Shown here piece by piece: positions 13,462-16,615 of a stretch of DNA of 16,615 bases. The stretch spans positions 1-16,615 of the forward strand of contig JAIFMR010000042.1 of assembly GCA_020048255.1 (NCBI GenBank), given 5' to 3'. The DNA comes from Rhodoferax sp. (GTDB lineage Bacteria; Pseudomonadota; Gammaproteobacteria; Burkholderiales; Burkholderiaceae_C). The notes under the pieces were generated by a model. That model saw only the letters and a list, made by a program, of their open reading frames with translations. It had not been told where the DNA came from and searched no databases. Position 1 is the stretch's first letter. Each line of letters opens with the position of its first letter. Position numbers and translations under genes: made by a program.

Positions 13462-14949
13462 ATGGTGACACCCACCCCACCCCCTTTCACCGTTGAGCGC
13501 ATGAGCAAGGTCGACACCGCCTGGCTGCGCATGGACAGCCCGAGCAATCTGATGATGATCATGGGGGTGTGGATCATCCGGCCCGGCATCACTTACGCGG
13601 CAGCGCGCGATCGCATTGCCGAGCGCTTGCTCAAATACCCGCGGTTTACGCAGCGTGTACAGATGGATGCCACGGGTGCCAACTGGGTCACCGACACTGA
13701 CTTCAAGATTTCCCGGCATGTGAAGATCGAGAAATTACCGGCTTTGGCTAGAAAGCAGCCCCGAGTCGCTTTGCAGACCCGCTTGGGCGAACTGGCCATG
13801 CAGCCGCTGGACATGCGCTACCCGCTGTGGGACTTCAGGTTGGTTGAAAACTATGATGGTGGCTCGGCCCTGCTGGTGCGTATTCACCATTGCATTGCCG
13901 ATGGATTGGCGCTGATTTATGTGATTCAGTCCATTGTGGATGGCGGCGCCGAGCCGCCCAAGCGATCCCCCAAACCTGAGGCTCCCCATGGCTGGGAGGC
14001 GGCTGAGGATTGGATGTCGCACGCCTTGATTGAGCCGTTGACGGTGGCGGCAGTCAAAGCGCTGGGGGTGGCGGGTGAGGGTGCAGCCCAGGCCTTTGGC
14101 GCCATGGGTGACCCGCGTAACGTGCTGGAGAAGTGGCTGACGCAGGGCATGCATAAGGGCAAATCGAGCTCTTCAGAGCTGGCGCGCATGACTTACCAGG
14201 TGATGCGTGACGGTGCGGCCCTGGCGCTGATGGCCGACGACTCGCCGACCCGCCTCAAAGGCACGCCGGGGCAAACCAAGCGGGTGGCCTGGTGCGAGCC
14301 GATTGCGTTGGACGAGGTGCGGGCGGTGGGCAAAGCGTTGCACTGCTCGATCAACGACGTTTTGCTGGCCTGTGTGGCGGGTGCCATTGGCCAGTACCTG
14401 AAAAACCAGGGTGACTCGGTGGCGGGTAAAGAAATCCGTGCCATGGTGCCGGTCAATCTGCGTCCGATGGAGCACGCCTACAAGCTGGGCAATAAATTTG
14501 GCTTGGCACCGGTAGTGTTGCCCGTCGGCATGGACAACCCCATTGCACGGGTGTTGGAGGTGCGCCGCCGCATGAGCGAACTCAAGGGCAGCATGCAACC
14601 GCTGCTGGCATTTGGGTTGCTGGCCGTGGCGGGTGTGCTGGTCAAGCCGGTGCAAGATGCCATGCTGAACCTGTTTTCCAAAAAAACGACCGCCGTGATG
14701 ACCAATGTGCCCGGGCCGCGTGACAAGCTGCAGTTTTGTGGCGCCACACTGGAGCAAACGCTGTTTTGGGTACCGCAGTCGGGCACGGTGGGTCTCGGGG
14801 TGTCGATCTTGAGTTACGCCGGTGGCGTGCAGTTTGGCATCATCAGCGACACCACCCTGTGTCCGGACCCACAGGCCATCATTGACCAGTTTGCCCCTGA
14901 ATTTGACAAGCTCAGCCTGTTGACGCTGATGCTGCCCTGGGGGCACTGA
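13462..14949 (+). CDS. Wax ester synthase/diacylglycerol O-acyltransferase (WS/DGAT family)
   Basis: A 495-residue bifunctional-type acyltransferase that joins acyl-CoA to long-chain alcohols or diacylglycerol to make wax esters or triacylglycerol, at the inner face of the membrane and lipid droplets. The catalytic HHxxxDG motif is HHCIADG at 142-148; the second conserved ND pair is in INDVLLACVAGAI (297-309), and NVPGPRDKLQFCGATL (415-430) is the family's C-terminal block. The N-terminus ERMSKVDTAWLRMDSPSNLMMI is typical. The start at 13462 is preferred to an in-frame ATG at 13255 that would overlap the ACBP gene with unrelated sequence; its ribosome site is weak and ATG 13501 is an alternative. 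It ends 6 bases from the convergent TPR-like gene. Confidence 0.92.
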   Translation: MVTPTPPPFTVERMSKVDTAWLRMDSPSNLMMIMGVWIIRPGITYAAARDRIAERLLKYPRFTQRVQMDATGANWVTDTDFKISRHVKIEKLPALARKQPRVALQTRLGELAMQPLDMRYPLWDFRLVENYDGGSALLVRIHHCIADGLALIYVIQSIVDGGAEPPKRSPKPEAPHGWEAAEDWMSHALIEPLTVAAVKALGVAGEGAAQAFGAMGDPRNVLEKWLTQGMHKGKSSSSELARMTYQVMRDGAALALMADDSPTRLKGTPGQTKRVAWCEPIALDEVRAVGKALHCSINDVLLACVAGAIGQYLKNQGDSVAGKEIRAMVPVNLRPMEHAYKLGNKFGLAPVVLPVGMDNPIARVLEVRRRMSELKGSMQPLLAFGLLAVAGVLVKPVQDAMLNLFSKKTTAVMTNVPGPRDKLQFCGATLEQTLFWVPQSGTVGLGVSILSYAGGVQFGIISDTTLCPDPQAIIDQFAPEFDKLSLLTLMLPWGH

Positions 14950-14955
14950 CCCGCA

Positions 14956-15729
14956 TTAGTCAGCCAACTCGGCTTTGGCCAACTCGACGTCCAGCCGTTC
15001 CATGGCATCGATCGGTTTGGCTTGGGCGGCCAGTTCGACCAGCCGGTTGGCTTCCTGGGTCATGTGGTCGCCGCCGAGCATCAACATGGCGTGGGCGTAC
15101 TCCACCATACCCACTGCTGATTCCATATTGAGCTTGAGCGCCTGGGTGAACAGATTCAAGCCAATGTCCTTGTTGGCGCCGTAGGCCATGGCCCCAATCA
15201 GGGAGCCCACCTTGTCGATCACCTCGGCGTGAAAACTGCCCAGTGCAATATGGGCGTCGGGGTGCTTGGGTTGGTGCCGAATGACGTGCTCCAGGTCAGT
15301 TTTGACCTTGGTTCCCAGCCCCTGTGCCAGTGCCTTGGCCACGCTGATGCCCTGGCTGTAACGCCCGAGCGCATAGGCCCGCCAGTAGCGCGCATTGAGG
15401 TTGCCCGGGTCTTTCTCGATTTGTTGTTCGGCGCGTTCGGCGACTTCCTGGAACAAGCTCAGGCGCTGCTCTTCCTGCTTTTCGAGGTAGGTGGCATACA
15501 CGCAAACGGCCTTGTTGACCACGTTCAGGCCCGAAAGCCCCAAGCTTTGTCCCAAGGTGACGGCTTTGTGAAACTCACCATTATGAAAATGCGCCCAGGC
15601 CTGCAGTAATGCGGTGTCTGTGGGAAGGGGTTCCAGGTCACCGGCGTGCAGTCTGGTCCATTTCTTTTTGACACTGGTCGCATCAAAGTTGTAGTCGCCG
15701 GCGTAGGGGAAGGCGGTCCATCTGGACAT
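14956..15729 (-). CDS. TPR-like helical repeat protein of unknown function
   Basis: A 257-residue, mostly helical soluble protein with no signal peptide. Tetratricopeptide-like helix pairs are visible: ALLQAWAHFHNGEFHKAVTLGQSLG (40-64), LNARYWRAYALGRYSQGISVAKAL (111-134), PDAHIALGSFHAEVIDKVGS (157-176) and LNLFTQALKLNMESAVGMVEYAHAMLMLGG (191-220). Such proteins are usually protein-protein scaffolds; no catalytic motif is seen. AAGGAG lies 6-7 bases before the ATG. The gene follows the TetR regulator by 30 bases on the same strand, so they probably share an mRNA. A link to storage lipid is suggested only by location. Confidence 0.75.
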   Translation of the reverse strand: MSRWTAFPYAGDYNFDATSVKKKWTRLHAGDLEPLPTDTALLQAWAHFHNGEFHKAVTLGQSLGLSGLNVVNKAVCVYATYLEKQEEQRLSLFQEVAERAEQQIEKDPGNLNARYWRAYALGRYSQGISVAKALAQGLGTKVKTDLEHVIRHQPKHPDAHIALGSFHAEVIDKVGSLIGAMAYGANKDIGLNLFTQALKLNMESAVGMVEYAHAMLMLGGDHMTQEANRLVELAAQAKPIDAMERLDVELAKAELAD

Positions 15730-15759
15730 GTCGGTCTCCTTGAACCTGATTTCTAATTG

Positions 15760-16416
15760 CTAATCCTTATTGTAGGCATCTGACAATTTGACCAGATGGG
15801 CTCTCTGGCCGACCTCCAGATACGGCGCCATCAGGTTCAGGACATGCTGCGCGCCACGCAGCAAAGCGGCTTGGGCATTGTTGACTTCCAGCGCGTTGCG
15901 GGGATCGCGCACGTATTCAAAACTCAGCCAATAGGTGAGGACCACCACCATGCTGGTGGCCGTGGCTTCGATCTCGCGCGCGTTCATTTGCAGGGCGCCG
16001 CCCCGGCGCATGCCGTCCAGCAGCGCCTTGATGGCCCGGGTCTTGTTTTTCAGGATCAGCTGAAAATGGGTTTCAAGCCGTCGGTTTTTGCTTAGCAGGT
16101 CGTTGAGGTCACGGTACAAAAACCGGTACTGCCAGATCAGCTCGAACAGGGTGTGCATGAAAAACCAGGCATCTTCCACGTTGCGCACATCATCGCCAGC
16201 GTTGAGCAGGTCGTTCAAGGCGCGTTCAAACCGGTCAAACAAGGCGTTGATGAGTTCGTCTTTGGCTGGGTAGTGGTAATAAAGGTTGCCGGGGCTGATG
16301 TTGAGTTCAGCCGAGATCAGCGTGGTGGAGACGTTGGGTTCGCCAAAGCGGTTGAACAGGGCCAGCGTCACTTCCAGAATACGCTCCGCGGTGCGTCTGG
16401 GCGCCTTTTTCACCAT
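15760..16416 (-). CDS. TetR/AcrR-family transcriptional regulator
   Basis: A 218-residue repressor-type regulator. The N-terminal helix-turn-helix spans about residues 8-52: RTAERILEVTLALFNRFG, then STTLISAELNISPGNLYYHYPAKDEL, with the typical GNLYYHY recognition helix. The rest is an all-helical ligand domain with WFFMHTLFELIWQYRFLYRDLNDLL at 84-108, a pattern shared with betaproteobacterial TetR proteins of unassigned ligand. Its ATG overlaps the stop of the upstream unrecognised gene (ATGGTGA), implying translational coupling; the TPR-like gene follows. An acyl-CoA or fatty-acid ligand is tempting given the neighbours but is not shown by the sequence. Confidence 0.9.
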   Translation of the reverse strand: MVKKAPRRTAERILEVTLALFNRFGEPNVSTTLISAELNISPGNLYYHYPAKDELINALFDRFERALNDLLNAGDDVRNVEDAWFFMHTLFELIWQYRFLYRDLNDLLSKNRRLETHFQLILKNKTRAIKALLDGMRRGGALQMNAREIEATATSMVVVLTYWLSFEYVRDPRNALEVNNAQAALLRGAQHVLNLMAPYLEVGQRAHLVKLSDAYNKD

Positions 16417-16615
16417 GTGGGGTGTCCCTTGGCTTGGGTTGTGGCCACCACCTGGGTCAAGTTGTCCATCAAGTTTTGCAGCTTGGTCAGGGCCTGCCCA
16501 ACGCGCGCCGATGTTTTACGGGGGCCACACAAAGACCGCTGCTCATCGTCGAGCATGGCGTGGTTCAGGGTGATGCCGTGGTAGCCCAGCTTGGCCGCCA
16601 GATGAGTCTGACGTG
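16410..16615 (-). CDS. Unrecognised protein, C-terminal fragment (cut by window edge)
   Basis: The last 67 codons of a gene entering from the right edge, in the frame reading RQTHLAAKLGYHGITLNHAM and ending ...VVATTQAKGHPTW. The other two frames on this strand close within 25 codons. Third positions are GC-rich (CTG, GCC, AAG, GGC, ATC, ACC), as in neighbouring real genes. The stop overlaps the TetR start in an ATGGTGA junction, which is typical of coupled operon genes. The product looks soluble, with a helical C-terminus (ARVGQALTKLQNLMDNLTQVV). I do not recognise the family. Confidence 0.6.
   Translation of the reverse strand, partial: RQTHLAAKLGYHGITLNHAMLDDEQRSLCGPRKTSARVGQALTKLQNLMDNLTQVVATTQAKGHPTW

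Noticed and set aside
14945..14963. CTGAC ... GTCAG inverted repeat at the convergent ends of the WS/DGAT and TPR-like genes.
   Set aside because: Five-base arms only; likely chance from two stop regions in close contact.
15776..15797. CATCTG ... CAGATG inverted repeat near the TetR 3' end.
   Set aside because: Lies in coding sequence, with short arms and a 10-base loop; no terminator or operator features.

Overview
The window looks like a chromosomal segment from a betaproteobacterium of the Burkholderiales, most likely Comamonadaceae (Rhodoferax/Polaromonas/Acidovorax-like). This rests on the recognisable protein families, a moderately high GC content with GC-rich third codon positions, and two kinds of dispersed intergenic repeat that I associate with that family. 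The assignment is inference; no rRNA or tRNA gene lies in the window.

Left part (1-2417, all minus strand): the start of a secreted solute-binding-type protein cut by the window edge; an RluF-like pseudouridine synthase whose C-terminus is broken by a short frame-shifting deletion; a small exported DUF305 protein; and a Crp/Fnr-family regulator.

Centre (2608-11240, plus strand): a seven-gene cluster divergent from the regulator. Its order is AMP-forming acyl-CoA ligase, livG-type ATPase, livH- and livM-type permeases, livK-type binding protein, livF-type ATPase, and a PaaK-like ligase. The layout suggests a periplasmic binding-protein transporter for a carboxylic acid (possibly aromatic or short/medium chain) coupled to CoA activation by two ANL-type ligases. 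The divergent intergenic region holds a perfect 18-bp dyad centred 41.5 bases before the start predicted from a good -10 box, the classical class II position for Crp/Fnr activators. Structured DNA sits between several cistrons: two inverted copies of one repeat flank livH-livM-livK-livF, and two strong adjacent hairpins lie between livK and livF.

Right part (11302-16615): a DUF1840 protein (minus), a lipoprotein-type aminopeptidase and a polyhydroxyalkanoate-system protein beginning with TTG (plus, overlapping), an acyl-CoA-binding protein (minus), a wax-ester/diacylglycerol acyltransferase (plus), then a TPR-like protein, a TetR regulator and the end of an unrecognised gene (all minus, apparently one operon). 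Acyl-CoA binding, neutral-lipid synthesis and PHA-related genes side by side suggest a storage-lipid neighbourhood.

Genes are tightly packed and no gene-free stretch exceeds 300 bases. I found no CRISPR array, transposase, phage gene or toxin-antitoxin pair. I do not see a clearly new system; the best leads are the transport-plus-activation cluster with its operator, the ligase lacking a standard P-loop, and the paired structured repeats.
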